This document shows positions 31,741-40,862 of a DNA stretch of 64,000 nucleotides, one piece after another. Origin of the DNA: Chromatiales bacterium (GTDB taxonomy: Bacteria > Pseudomonadota > Gammaproteobacteria > Chromatiales > Chromatiaceae). Numbering within the stretch: position 1 is the first letter of the stretch; each line of letters opens with the position of its first letter. The stretch is from positions 1-64,000 of the forward strand of contig JANQEV010000043.1 in NCBI GenBank assembly GCA_028278145.1, in the 5' to 3' direction. Both the position numbers and the translations under genes were made by a program. The notes under the pieces were generated by a model. It did no database searches. It had not been told where the DNA came from and saw only the letters and a list, made by a program, of their open reading frames with translations.

Positions 31741-33579
31741 ATGCAATATCTTAAACATACCCTTGCAGGTACCAGCTCCAGTGTTATGGCTGTGCTGCTG
31801 GGTGCAGTTCTGATCTTTGCTGGTCTTGCCGTGCCGGCCTCGGGCATGGCTGCAAACAAGGTCAAGGGTAAAAGCAGTGCCATCATCAGTGACTACTATC
31901 GGGGGATACGGAAGCAGACCCTGCCTCTGATCAAGAAGGTTAGAAACAAGTACAAGGTCAATGGGCTAAGTATTGCCCTGGTGGATGATGGTGAGCTGGT
32001 GTGGGCCGAGGGCTTCGGTTATGCCGACATCAGAAGAAAGAAGAAGGCAACGGCTGAGACCATCTATCGTATTGGCTCCATATCCAAGCCGGTGACGGCT
32101 ACTGCAGTCATGCAACTGGCTGATCAAAACCACATCGATATAGATCAACCACTACAAGAGTATCTTCCAGAGTTCAATGTCATCAGCAGGTTTCAGGCTA
32201 CGGCCGATGCCATTTCCGTACGCAGCGTCCTTTCTCACCATTCTGGTCTGCCCACCGATATACGCAAAGGGATGTGGAGCAATGATTCCATAACCACCGT
32301 GGCGGAACATCTTCAGGGTGAGTATCTGGCTTATCCTCCTGATTTGATATTCAACTACTCCAATGTTGGTTACACCCTGCTGGGGCATATGTTACAGGAG
32401 CACTCGGGGAAAGAGTTTACCCACCATATGTACGAGTATCTGTTCCTGCCTCTTGGCATGCTGCACACTGACTATCATATCCGCAAGGATATGCTGGACA
32501 AGCTCTCCCGTGGTTACAAGGGTAAAAGGGCACAAAAACTACCGGCTATCCGTGATCTCCCTGCCTATTCTATGTATAGCAATGTACTGGATATGAGTCG
32601 CTTCTTGGGTATGTATCTATCCCAGGGGAGTGTGGATGGTGATGTGCTGTTGAAGCGGAATACGGTGAAGGAGATATTCAAGGTCCAGAACCGGGATGTG
32701 GCCCTGGACATGAATATTCAGAATGGACTTGGCTGGTATATAGAGAACGGTTCTGTAAAGGGGGCGGGACGGGTGGTGCGCCATGGTGGCGCCACTATGT
32801 ATTTCTCCAGTGAGGTTATGCTGCTGCCGGATGATGGCCTGGGCGTGGTCATTCTGGCCAACACCAAGGGTTCCGGCACGATCGTTAAAAAGCTGGCCAA
32901 GCGTATCCTCAAATTCTCACTCAAGCACAAACGGGCAGGCAAGGGGTTGCAGGCAGCCACAGACAGCAGCATTAGAAGAAAACCACATGCCAAGACCAAC
33001 CTGCTGATACCTGAGGGTAAATATGCCACTGCCTTGGGTGTGCTCAGTATCAGTCCAAAAAGAAATAAAATCTGTATCTGCGATATAGGCCGGAAGTTTA
33101 GTCTGGTTCCCCAGCCTGGTGGTTGGTATGCGGTACCCAAGAAGAATATTGGTAAAAAGAAGCTGCCACCGGGCTATAACATCCTTCCGGATATTCAGAT
33201 AGCTTCGCGACTGGTAAACCGGCGTGAGGTTCTTGTTGCCAAACGCCGAGGCAAGGAGTTTCTGCTGGGAGAGCGGGTAAGGGATGAGCCGATTCCAAAA
33301 AAATGGAAAAAACGTGTCGGAAACTATAAGGTACTAAATCCAGACTCCGGTTACGAAATGAAAAATACCAAGGTTGCCATTGAGCAGGGAATGCTGAATA
33401 TAAGCTACCGAATGCCGAAGCTTAGCAACAAGATAATCTCGGTGCCGATTCGCCCCATATCAGACAGCGAGGCCATAGTACTGGGATTAGGGCGCATGCG
33501 TGGTGAAGTACTGCAGGTGGTTATGGTTCAGGGCGAAGAGTGTCTGAAGTACTCTGGGTATATAGTAAGAAAAATCTAG
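31741..33579 (+). CDS. Exported serine hydrolase of the beta-lactamase/penicillin-binding class C fold
   Basis: The 612-residue protein has a signal peptide (hydrophobic segment about 15-36) and a class C beta-lactamase-like domain over about residues 55-395. The catalytic serine-lysine pair is in YRIGSISKPVTA (Ser113, Lys116), the tyrosine motif is FNYSNVGYTLLG, and the third motif appears as RHGGAT in place of KTG. Such proteins are usually peptidases or esterases that act in the periplasm rather than resistance enzymes. The last 200 residues are basic and beta-rich, like the C-terminal lipocalin-like domains of this family. A large exported protein follows 92 bases later on the same strand. 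Confidence 0.85.
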   Translation: MQYLKHTLAGTSSSVMAVLLGAVLIFAGLAVPASGMAANKVKGKSSAIISDYYRGIRKQTLPLIKKVRNKYKVNGLSIALVDDGELVWAEGFGYADIRRKKKATAETIYRIGSISKPVTATAVMQLADQNHIDIDQPLQEYLPEFNVISRFQATADAISVRSVLSHHSGLPTDIRKGMWSNDSITTVAEHLQGEYLAYPPDLIFNYSNVGYTLLGHMLQEHSGKEFTHHMYEYLFLPLGMLHTDYHIRKDMLDKLSRGYKGKRAQKLPAIRDLPAYSMYSNVLDMSRFLGMYLSQGSVDGDVLLKRNTVKEIFKVQNRDVALDMNIQNGLGWYIENGSVKGAGRVVRHGGATMYFSSEVMLLPDDGLGVVILANTKGSGTIVKKLAKRILKFSLKHKRAGKGLQAATDSSIRRKPHAKTNLLIPEGKYATALGVLSISPKRNKICICDIGRKFSLVPQPGGWYAVPKKNIGKKKLPPGYNILPDIQIASRLVNRREVLVAKRRGKEFLLGERVRDEPIPKKWKKRVGNYKVLNPDSGYEMKNTKVAIEQGMLNISYRMPKLSNKIISVPIRPISDSEAIVLGLGRMRGEVLQVVMVQGEECLKYSGYIVRKI

Positions 33580-33671
33580 GTCTGGAACCAGGTGCAAGTT
33601 TTTTCACTTGTGCATGGGGTCGTATACTTGTAGTTATCTTTACACAATAAGAACTAAGGTGGCTTCTATAC

Positions 33672-36600
33672 ATGCTGCGGCAAATCGTTTTATTCCTGAT
33701 TAACGTTACAGTTGTTCTGGGTACATTTATTACGCCAACCGAGATTTTTGCTGCAGAGGGGGCAACAGCACGGGTGTTGTCACCCAGGGAAGGAGTGGCA
33801 CCGAGACTGTTTGACGAGGAAAGAAAGCAGCTCGACGCCAAGATCAAACAGGCCCAGCAGAGACGTGATAAGGCGGTCAAAGATCTGTCTGACCGGTTTA
33901 GTCTCTGGCCTGCTGGTGAGGTTGAAAGATATTCCACCTGGTTTAGAAAAACCGGTGCCGGCAACCCGGCGCGTGACAAGCGTAGGGGTATCGGAGTAGA
34001 TCTGGCGCGGGCCCGCCAGCAGGTACACCAGTTTGATTTAGATTATCGCTATGATCCGGATAAGGGTAAGCGTCTGGAACAGGATGGGCCGTTACGCAAA
34101 GAGGCCCAGGCTGCAATCCACAACTACTATGATCTGTACCTGAAGTCTATTACCTACGAAGCGGTTTACCATGAGACTAAGCTGGCACAGGTTGAGAAGT
34201 ATATAGAGTTTGAAGTAACAGATTTTCTAGCCGAGATGGGGAATGACCTGGCCATCATAGGCTGGGAGACCATATCTACAACCCTGAGTGCATTCTTCAG
34301 CGAATGTATAGACGGTGCCCTGACCAAGATAATTACCGACTACACCTCTGTCCTGGGACTCTCAGCCTATGGCCCAGGTGCGCCTGGTCCCAGGGATCGT
34401 TTTTGGGACTGTGCCCTGGATTCACTGAAGGACAGTATTGCCCAGATGTTCGTGTCGGTCACCAAGGTCAATTTCCTGCATACGGTGGAAGATCTCAAGA
34501 TACCGCGACGGGTTGGCTTGTACTGGTGGAATGAGCTGATTGTTGGTGAGGCGAGCTCCAAACCTGGTTTCAAACAGGCGGTTCAGGACACCCTGAAAGG
34601 CTTCAAGGATGCCGTGGCAGGCGTAAAAGGCAAACAGGGGCATGAGTGGGCAGCCGGTATCTGGGTGCGGTCGCTGAAGCGGCTGCGGGGACAGTACGTC
34701 AAGCATATTCAGACCACGGCCTACAGAAGGGGGCTGATTAAAAATGCCGTTGCCGACATGCGGAGCCGGGGAATACCCATAAGCAACCGGGCTGAGCTCA
34801 AAAGCACCCTTATGCGTTATCACAAGGGCAATGCTGAAAATTTCAAAGATTTTGTCGATACCAAGCTGGATATGGATGCGGTATTAAGGCGTGCTGATTT
34901 TTACGAGATCGTACTTAAGATCGGCAGCAGGCTACTGGAAATCTATTTCAATTTTGCCGATTTTAATTGGAATAATGAGATGAACCGCTACTACGAGGTG
35001 AAGCGTTGCCTCGAACACTGGAGCGAGAAGGCCGATCCGGAAAGTATCGTGGAGCGCCTGCGTGCTTCTGCCGCTGATTACACAGCGTTCCTGCGTAGTT
35101 GCGATCCAGAGAAGGATGCAGAGTATGATCGGTTGATTGGAGAGGCGGAAGCCCTTCTGGAGCAGATCGATATCAGCCAGATCCCCACCGGACTAATGGA
35201 AGAGTTTGTGGAGCTCACCGCTAAGATTGACGAGGCGGTGGACTATGGAACCCAGAATGAGGAGAACCTGCGCGAGGCGGTGAGTGGGTACCAGCGCATC
35301 TGTGAACGTGATGCCAGTGAATGGCAGGCCTTGCAGGATACGGTAAATCGCTTTCCTGGAGATGTGCAGACCGCAGCAGATGCCGTAGCCAAGGTAAAGG
35401 CGGCGGCAGACCAGGCCTGCAGTGTGCAGGTCTATGACCAGGCCAAGAGCGCGGCCAGTCAGGCTGGAGAGAATGCCCTTAAGGTTGCCCAGATTAACGC
35501 TGCCCTGGCCAAGGCAATACAGGGTTTGCAGCTGGAGCAGGAGCGGGTGCCAACCGCGGAGCCAGGAGATTCAGAACAGCTGTTGGCCGATCTCAGGGCG
35601 CTGGGGCAGTCGTTGCAGGACCTGAAGGGCCGGGTTGAGGCAGGCTTCAAGATCAAGCAAGAGATGTTGGCGCTTATCCGCGAGGGTCTATCTAAATCAG
35701 GTAGGTTTCTGTCGGATCGTGCCAAAGCAGCAGCCGGAAAGTTCAGTGAACTTCTCAGCCAGGCCGAGGCTATTGCCATTCCTGCTCCTGATCTGATCCC
35801 GCCGTTTGAACAAAAGCTGGGTAGCCTGATCACCAGTCTGGAGGATGCGCAGAGCAAACTGGCGGAGGCCATCAAATGTACGGAGTCGTTGCCGGAAATA
35901 AGCCAGATAATATTGCAGGCCAAGCAGGCTACCGCAGATATGCGCAGCCATATGCAGGCGGCTGCGCTGGGCAAACAGCGGGCCGAGACCTGTGTTGCGG
36001 ACTGGGTGGCATTAATCACCCAGGCCATCATGGAGGATATCAAGGCCTGTCGTCTTGATGAGGCCGATATAAAATTTGCCAGCCTGCCTGCGGATGCTGC
36101 CATTCGTAATGATCTGCGTTGGGAGCTGCAGAAGGCACGCACCAATGATAATACTGCCAATTCAGTTTATGACCGGGTGGAAGAGCATTACCGGGCGGGT
36201 GACGTAGATGCAGCCCAGGGTCTGATAACAGCACTGCCAGCCGACCTTGGTTGTGCCAAAACCCAGGCGCGCCGCGGCCCCTTGGAGGCCAAGATTACCC
36301 AGGCTATCAAAAGTAAAAGCAAGGCCGATGCCGCAACCAAGGCCTGCCGTTTTGATGCGGCCCGTGCCGCCATTGCCACTATTCCAGGAGAGACGCAACT
36401 GCGGCGTATCCTGGAGAAGAGTATTGCCGAACTAGAGATTCCGGCCAATGAGCGCAAGCATAAGATCAAATGGCTCCTGGGACGTGTGAAATCGAGACAG
36501 GAGACCGGGCGCAATGCCGTGCACCGTATCCAGAAGATAGCCAATGCAGCAGAGTGTGCCGATGTGAGAGATGCTGCCCTGGCAGCCATCACCAGCCTGC

Positions 36601-37493
36601 AAGGGTCGGGCGACAGTATCCTGGCACGGGCCGGAGCTGCCATGGATAAGTGCGATCTGAAACGTGCCTGGGGCCTCCTGGACCGGGTGCCCATGCAGAA
36701 CCCTAAACGCCAGCCGGCCTATAGCAGGTTCATCAAGCTGGAGCAGGCAGAGAAAGCGGCTGCCACCGCCCTCAAGAAAGCGGGCAAGCTTTCCGGTGCC
36801 AATAAATACTCCGCTGCCATCCAGACCCTGGATAAGGCCATGGCGCAGAAACCATGTGCCAAGACCATGGTGCGTCTGAAACGGGCCAAAGGGCTGGTAG
36901 GTAGGTTTGGTTCCACCTATTCAGCTATACGCAATTGCCAGTTCAAACGTGCCGGTCAGTTGCTCAAGAGTCTGCCCAATGGAACAGCCCGCAAACGGTT
37001 GTCGACACTCAACCAGCGTAGCCAGAATGCCATGCGCAACCTGAATGTGGCCGAACGTGAGCTATCGTCTGGGCGTCGTGCCAAGGCGCGACAGATAGCG
37101 CAAAAAATTCTTGGTCTAAATATGCTGTGCAAGAAGATAAAACCCAGGGCCAAACGCATTATTGCCCGTTCCAAGCCAGTAAAGAAGCCAAGGCAACCCG
37201 TCCCCAACAACAGAGATAGTGCACCACAATCCAGTGGGCAGGCCGGCGCACAATCACCCATTTGTCAGCGTTATGCTGCCAAGCTACAGTCAATCGGCAA
37301 TATCCAGAAAAACCTGGCGGCGCGGGTGCAGCGGGGAATATCGGCGCGCGAGGCACAGTCCATTCAGGGGCAGATTATTGCCAACACCAGGAAGATACAT
37401 ACCCTCATGGACCAGTCACGGGCTGCCGGATGTCATAACTCGCGTTTGCCAGAACAGTATCGCAGGCAATTTGACCAGCACTTTGGCAGGTAG
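33672..37493 (+). CDS. Very large exported helical-repeat protein of unknown function
   Basis: The 1273-residue product has an N-terminal signal peptide (about 26 residues, ending near IFA). The first 450 residues are mostly helical with a hydrophobic-aromatic part (LAIIGWETISTTLSAFF, LYWWNELIVGEA). From about residue 490 it is a long alanine-rich coiled-coil-like stretch. The C-terminal third has repeats starting with a cysteine: KACRLDEADIKFASLP, KACRFDAARAAIATIP, DKCDLKRAWGLLDRVP, RNCQFKRAGQLLKSLP, a pattern like tetratricopeptide helices. The tail is rich in Pro, Lys, Arg and Gln. I recognise no catalytic motif and no named family. Confidence 0.8.
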   Translation: MLRQIVLFLINVTVVLGTFITPTEIFAAEGATARVLSPREGVAPRLFDEERKQLDAKIKQAQQRRDKAVKDLSDRFSLWPAGEVERYSTWFRKTGAGNPARDKRRGIGVDLARARQQVHQFDLDYRYDPDKGKRLEQDGPLRKEAQAAIHNYYDLYLKSITYEAVYHETKLAQVEKYIEFEVTDFLAEMGNDLAIIGWETISTTLSAFFSECIDGALTKIITDYTSVLGLSAYGPGAPGPRDRFWDCALDSLKDSIAQMFVSVTKVNFLHTVEDLKIPRRVGLYWWNELIVGEASSKPGFKQAVQDTLKGFKDAVAGVKGKQGHEWAAGIWVRSLKRLRGQYVKHIQTTAYRRGLIKNAVADMRSRGIPISNRAELKSTLMRYHKGNAENFKDFVDTKLDMDAVLRRADFYEIVLKIGSRLLEIYFNFADFNWNNEMNRYYEVKRCLEHWSEKADPESIVERLRASAADYTAFLRSCDPEKDAEYDRLIGEAEALLEQIDISQIPTGLMEEFVELTAKIDEAVDYGTQNEENLREAVSGYQRICERDASEWQALQDTVNRFPGDVQTAADAVAKVKAAADQACSVQVYDQAKSAASQAGENALKVAQINAALAKAIQGLQLEQERVPTAEPGDSEQLLADLRALGQSLQDLKGRVEAGFKIKQEMLALIREGLSKSGRFLSDRAKAAAGKFSELLSQAEAIAIPAPDLIPPFEQKLGSLITSLEDAQSKLAEAIKCTESLPEISQIILQAKQATADMRSHMQAAALGKQRAETCVADWVALITQAIMEDIKACRLDEADIKFASLPADAAIRNDLRWELQKARTNDNTANSVYDRVEEHYRAGDVDAAQGLITALPADLGCAKTQARRGPLEAKITQAIKSKSKADAATKACRFDAARAAIATIPGETQLRRILEKSIAELEIPANERKHKIKWLLGRVKSRQETGRNAVHRIQKIANAAECADVRDAALAAITSLQGSGDSILARAGAAMDKCDLKRAWGLLDRVPMQNPKRQPAYSRFIKLEQAEKAAATALKKAGKLSGANKYSAAIQTLDKAMAQKPCAKTMVRLKRAKGLVGRFGSTYSAIRNCQFKRAGQLLKSLPNGTARKRLSTLNQRSQNAMRNLNVAERELSSGRRAKARQIAQKILGLNMLCKKIKPRAKRIIARSKPVKKPRQPVPNNRDSAPQSSGQAGAQSPICQRYAAKLQSIGNIQKNLAARVQRGISAREAQSIQGQIIANTRKIHTLMDQSRAAGCHNSRLPEQYRRQFDQHFGR

Positions 37494-37516
37494 GCTGTTG
37501 GAGACAGGTTGATATC

Positions 37517-38059
37517 TCACGGGTTTGCTTTCACAACCTTTGCATCGATAGCTTGTTTCAGCTTAATGATAGAATCTACCAATTCAGGTTTATCCCAGTC
37601 TTTGCCTCCTATTATCCGTATGGCTATGCGGCCCTCATGGTTTACGACATAGGCGGTTGGTACCGCCATGACCGCCCAGTCACTAGCAACCGACCCATCT
37701 GGATCCATGGGTATAGGAAACTCCAGGTTATTTTTTTTAATATATTCCAACACTGCATCTGGCTCATCTTTGGTGGCTATCCCCAATAGTGGTATACCCT
37801 CATCCTGCAGTCTGTTCCACGCCTTTTTAAGTGCTGGCATCTCTTTTCTGCATGGTACGCACCAGGTAGCCCAGAAATTCAGGACCAGAATCTGACCCCG
37901 GTAATCTTCGATGTTGTGGATATTATTGTTGGCGTCAGCTATGGCTAACTCCGGTGCTTTGACCGGTTCTTTAAAATGTCTGATGCCGGGAGGCCGGGCA
38001 AGAGCATACATGCTGACGAAGGCTATTGCTATAAACCAGATCAATGCAGAGAGTCGCAT
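37517..38059 (-). CDS. TlpA/ResA-like periplasmic thioredoxin
   Basis: The 180-residue protein has an N-terminal signal or anchor helix (residues 3-21) and a thioredoxin fold. The active-site motif NFWATWCVPCRKEMPAL is characteristic of TlpA/ResA-type reductants, and the cis-proline is in AVPTAYVV. Such proteins reduce disulfides in the periplasm, for example of apocytochromes c before haem attachment. The gene lies 40 bases after the 38100-38771 gene on the same strand, so the two probably form an operon. Confidence 0.9.
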   Translation of the reverse strand: MRLSALIWFIAIAFVSMYALARPPGIRHFKEPVKAPELAIADANNNIHNIEDYRGQILVLNFWATWCVPCRKEMPALKKAWNRLQDEGIPLLGIATKDEPDAVLEYIKKNNLEFPIPMDPDGSVASDWAVMAVPTAYVVNHEGRIAIRIIGGKDWDKPELVDSIIKLKQAIDAKVVKANP

Positions 38060-38099
38060 GTATCACCCCCATAGGCTTAGGAAACAATCCTAGGGCCAG

Positions 38100-38771
38100 T
38101 TACTCTTTTTTAACCCACACAATTTTCCAATCGTCATCTTCCATGACCATTAGTTCGTGGACCACTATGGTGTTGTATTTGGTATCCACCACACCATTGA
38201 CCAGTACATCTTGCAGCACGTACTGCAGTTTGGTGCTGCGTGACAGGTTGGTTAGAAACATGTAATCGCCATCCTCTTTTTGCAGTACAAAATCCCGCTC
38301 AATAAGTATACGTGGATCTTCGGGATCAAGCGGGCAGGTGATTCCTGCATGGACACAATCATGTCCATTGAGCCGCCCTTCCACCAACTCGAGGTTTATC
38401 TTTGGTATCAGATTTTTGTCCCATACGGTTTTCCAGGTCTCTCCATCCTTGATCTTGAATTTGTCTACCGTCATGGAGTTGAACTTCTTGCTCATCACAC
38501 CTTCTACCTGAGCATTCTTAAGCACATGTGTGATCTTTACCTCACGCGGTACGTTCATCAGAAATATGTAATCTCCATCTCTCTTCTGTAGGACAAAATC
38601 AGGCTCCAGTGCTATGTGCGGATCTTTTGGATCAATGGCGCAAGTAATACCGGAATGGGCACAGTCATATCCGTTCAGTTTTCCTTCCACGGTTTCAGCA
38701 CTGGCTGATATGCTAAATAGTGCTGAAGCAGAAAAAGCTGCAGTGAGAATGCTCAGGATGTTTAAACTCAT
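38100..38771 (-). CDS. Exported protein with two copies of an unnamed domain
   Basis: The 223-residue protein has a signal peptide (ending near ISASA). The rest is two copies of a unit of about 95 residues. Copy 1 begins VEGKLNGYDCAHSGITCAID and copy 2 VEGRLNGHDCVHAGITCPLD; both then have PH/PR plus FVLQKxDGDYxFLxN and finish with a tryptophan-lysine strand (WKTVWDK, WKIVWVKK). Each copy has a conserved pair of cysteines eight residues apart that may form a disulfide. The downstream thioredoxin-like gene could act on these cysteines. I know no name for the domain. Confidence 0.75.
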   Translation of the reverse strand: MSLNILSILTAAFSASALFSISASAETVEGKLNGYDCAHSGITCAIDPKDPHIALEPDFVLQKRDGDYIFLMNVPREVKITHVLKNAQVEGVMSKKFNSMTVDKFKIKDGETWKTVWDKNLIPKINLELVEGRLNGHDCVHAGITCPLDPEDPRILIERDFVLQKEDGDYMFLTNLSRSTKLQYVLQDVLVNGVVDTKYNTIVVHELMVMEDDDWKIVWVKKE

Positions 38772-39241
38772 TCTTGCCTCCTTATCCTAGATCCACCTCA
38801 TTATTTGTATGGTTTAGACGTTATTTTTTGCCCAGCACCAAGCAACAGACGAATCCTGTATCTATAGTATAGTTACGCGTAATGTGGAATCTTGGATTCA
38901 TTAACTCAAACAGTAGTGTTGGTTTGATCCTCTCAGGTATTTATTCGAGTCTTTGGGTGATGTTGGTTGCTCATGCTTAGTCCATGACGTTGACTAACCA
39001 TTGACGCAGTTGTTTAGCGCTTAGTGCATTATCAACAGTAGCTATACACCAATCGCCTGTATGACTAAGTGTAGCGACTAATCAAGTCTGATTACGCTGT
39101 TGCATATTGCATTCTGTTATAAAGAAGGGATAGATTTGTGAGATTTTGAGGCTATTCTATACATGTTAGAAGTTCATAGGGGTTATAATTATATCTATGT
39201 TGGCTGGTAACCAGATAATAACACCGCAAGGAGACGCTCCG
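38772..39241. other. Intergenic region before the ECF sigma factor gene
   Basis: About 470 bases separate the duplicated-domain gene (minus) from the sigma factor (plus). TATAAT at 39184-39189 is a good -10 box for a vegetative promoter, though no matching -35 is obvious. I searched for the GAAAC...CGTA ECF pattern found downstream and did not find it, so the sigma gene may not be transcribed by its own product. Confidence 0.45.
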
Positions 39242-39823
39242 GTGTCAGGTGATAACAACTCAAAAGAACTAATTGCCAAGCGGAATGAACAACTGCAGTC
39301 ACTGCTGGCGGCTTGTACACTGAATGATAAGCGGGCCTTTGCCCAGCTATACGAAATGACCTCAGGCAAACTGTATGGAGTGGTACTGCGTATCCTGGAT
39401 CGGGAAGAGTGGGCCCAGGATTGTCTGCAGGAAGCCTATGTAAAGATCTGGAACAATGCCAGTAGTTACCGACCACATCTGGCCGCTCCCATGACCTGGA
39501 TGTCATCCATTGTCAGAAACCAGGCGCTGGATCTGCTGCGCAGACGTCGTCGTGAGGTATTGCAGTCAGAGCCGGAGAAGTTGTTGGAAGATGATGCCGG
39601 AGATGCAATACCACTGGATAATCTACAGCAGACTGAAGAGGGAAAACGCCTGAGCAACTGCCTTGATCAACTGAAGAGCCAGCAGCGACAGGTGATCGCA
39701 CTGGCCTACCTGAAAGGACTGACCCATGATGAGTTGGCGTCCCAGACCGGTACACCGTTGGGTACCATAAAGACCTGGATCCGCCGTGGTCTGGAGCAGC
39801 TTAAGGGGTGTTTGGAGACATGA
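39242..39823 (+). CDS. ECF family RNA polymerase sigma factor
   Basis: It directs RNA polymerase to a small set of stress promoters. I take the GTG at 39242, with AAGGAG eight bases upstream, giving 193 residues; an ATG at 39197 would sit almost on the predicted transcript start. Region 2 includes FAQLYEMTSGKLYGVVLRIL, DCLQEAYVKIWNNASSY and the promoter-melting MTWMSSIVRNQALDLLRRRR. Region 4 has the helix-turn-helix ALAYLKGLTHDELASQTG and LGTIKTWIRRGLEQLK. It overlaps an RskA-like anti-sigma factor by four bases, the standard regulator pairing. The stress sensed is unknown. Confidence 0.92.
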   Translation: MSGDNNSKELIAKRNEQLQSLLAACTLNDKRAFAQLYEMTSGKLYGVVLRILDREEWAQDCLQEAYVKIWNNASSYRPHLAAPMTWMSSIVRNQALDLLRRRRREVLQSEPEKLLEDDAGDAIPLDNLQQTEEGKRLSNCLDQLKSQQRQVIALAYLKGLTHDELASQTGTPLGTIKTWIRRGLEQLKGCLET

Positions 39824-40506
39824 CGCAGCCACAGCAGGATACAGCAATGCGGGATAAGGCAGGAGAGTACGTACTGGGGACGCTGTCTGGTGATGAGCGT
39901 TCTCAGTTTGAGCAGTTGCTGGCAACGGATCTTGGTCTGCAGGCAGAGGTCTCGGCCTGGGAGGATAGGCTCTCACCTATGCTGGATCTGGTGGAGCCAG
40001 TTGCGCCACCTGCAGGACTCTGGTCGCAGATAGAGAATCGACTGGAACCTGCCGCTGCTGAACAGCAGAGTACCGGCTTTTGGGAAAGCCTTATCTTCTG
40101 GCGTAACCTGGGGATGGTTGCAGCCACCCTGGTACTGGTATTGGGGCTGACCATGGTTGGAGTGCGTAATGATCCCGCCATCGATCAGGTGCTGATGGTC
40201 ACTGGAGAACAGTCCCAGGTGCAGTGGGTGGTGGGCACCAGCGGTCGTAGCGACCAACTCCAGGTTAAGGCGATCGCGCCTCCAGAAATGCCTGCTGGTA
40301 TGGTGTGTCAGCTCTGGATGGAGAACCCTGACGGCACGCTGAAACTGGTTGGTGTGTTGCCGCATTCAGGTATTCAGAGCATGCAGATCCCGGCCCAGCT
40401 TAGTAGTGGCAGTCGGTTCAAGATCAGTATCGAACATGAAGACAGACTGCCCACGAAACGGCCCACCAAGGATTTCGTATTTGAGGGCGGGTTGACCAAG
40501 ATTTAG
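39820..40506 (+). CDS. RskA-like anti-sigma factor, paralogue 1
   Basis: This is the cognate inhibitor of the preceding sigma factor, translated from an ATG overlapping its stop (ATGA). The 228-residue protein has an N-terminal cytoplasmic sigma-binding part (GEYVLGTLSGDERSQFEQLL and VSAWEDRLSPMLDLVEPVAPP), one transmembrane helix (NLGMVAATLVLVLGLTMVGV, about 92-112) and a periplasmic RskA domain ending with FKISIEHEDRLPTKRPTKDF. No zinc-binding H-x3-C-x2-C motif is present, so it is not a ZAS type. Confidence 0.88.
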   Translation: MTQPQQDTAMRDKAGEYVLGTLSGDERSQFEQLLATDLGLQAEVSAWEDRLSPMLDLVEPVAPPAGLWSQIENRLEPAAAEQQSTGFWESLIFWRNLGMVAATLVLVLGLTMVGVRNDPAIDQVLMVTGEQSQVQWVVGTSGRSDQLQVKAIAPPEMPAGMVCQLWMENPDGTLKLVGVLPHSGIQSMQIPAQLSSGSRFKISIEHEDRLPTKRPTKDFVFEGGLTKI

Positions 40507-40668
40507 TCAACCTAAGGACATTGAGTTAAATCCATTACGACGTTGTTTTGATGTTGAATAAATTCTAATAATTCAATGAGTTATTGGTTATTGCCCTAAA
40601 GATTTTCTGGCCCTGTCTCCCCGGATATAAAAAATCCGCCTAAATATCACAAAAAAATCACAGATTCT

Positions 40669-40694
40669 GAAACTATTTGTCCCCTTTAAACGTA
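40669..40694 (+). promoter_or_regulatory. ECF-type promoter before paralogue 2
   Basis: GAAAC (40669-40673) and CGTA (40691-40694) are separated by exactly 17 bases, the usual ECF -35 and -10 layout. The same arrangement, extended to CTGAAAC-N17-CGTACCTT, appears before the third paralogue. The simplest reading is that the local sigma factor drives extra copies of its own inhibitor. Confidence 0.7.
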
Positions 40695-40716
40695 CCTTGT
40701 GTAAGGAAAGGAATAT

Positions 40717-40773
40717 ATGGACTTGGAAGGAATGGTTGTTGCGCTGAAAAATGCGTATATAACAAATAGTTAG
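40717..40773 (+). CDS. Possible 18-residue leader peptide
   Basis: An ATG nine bases after AAGGA starts a short frame, MDLEGMVVALKNAYITNS. It lies between the ECF promoter and the second anti-sigma gene, with a start codon about 22 bases after the promoter -10 element. Position and ribosome site make it worth noting, but an 18-codon frame can occur by chance. Confidence 0.2.
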   Translation: MDLEGMVVALKNAYITNS

Positions 40774-40862
40774 CCGGATGCACCCAAATAGGATTTAGTT
40801 TCCCTGCTTCTTGTCTGATAAGAAGCCAAGGAGAGATGCAACACCAAGTAGAGGCATTGTTG

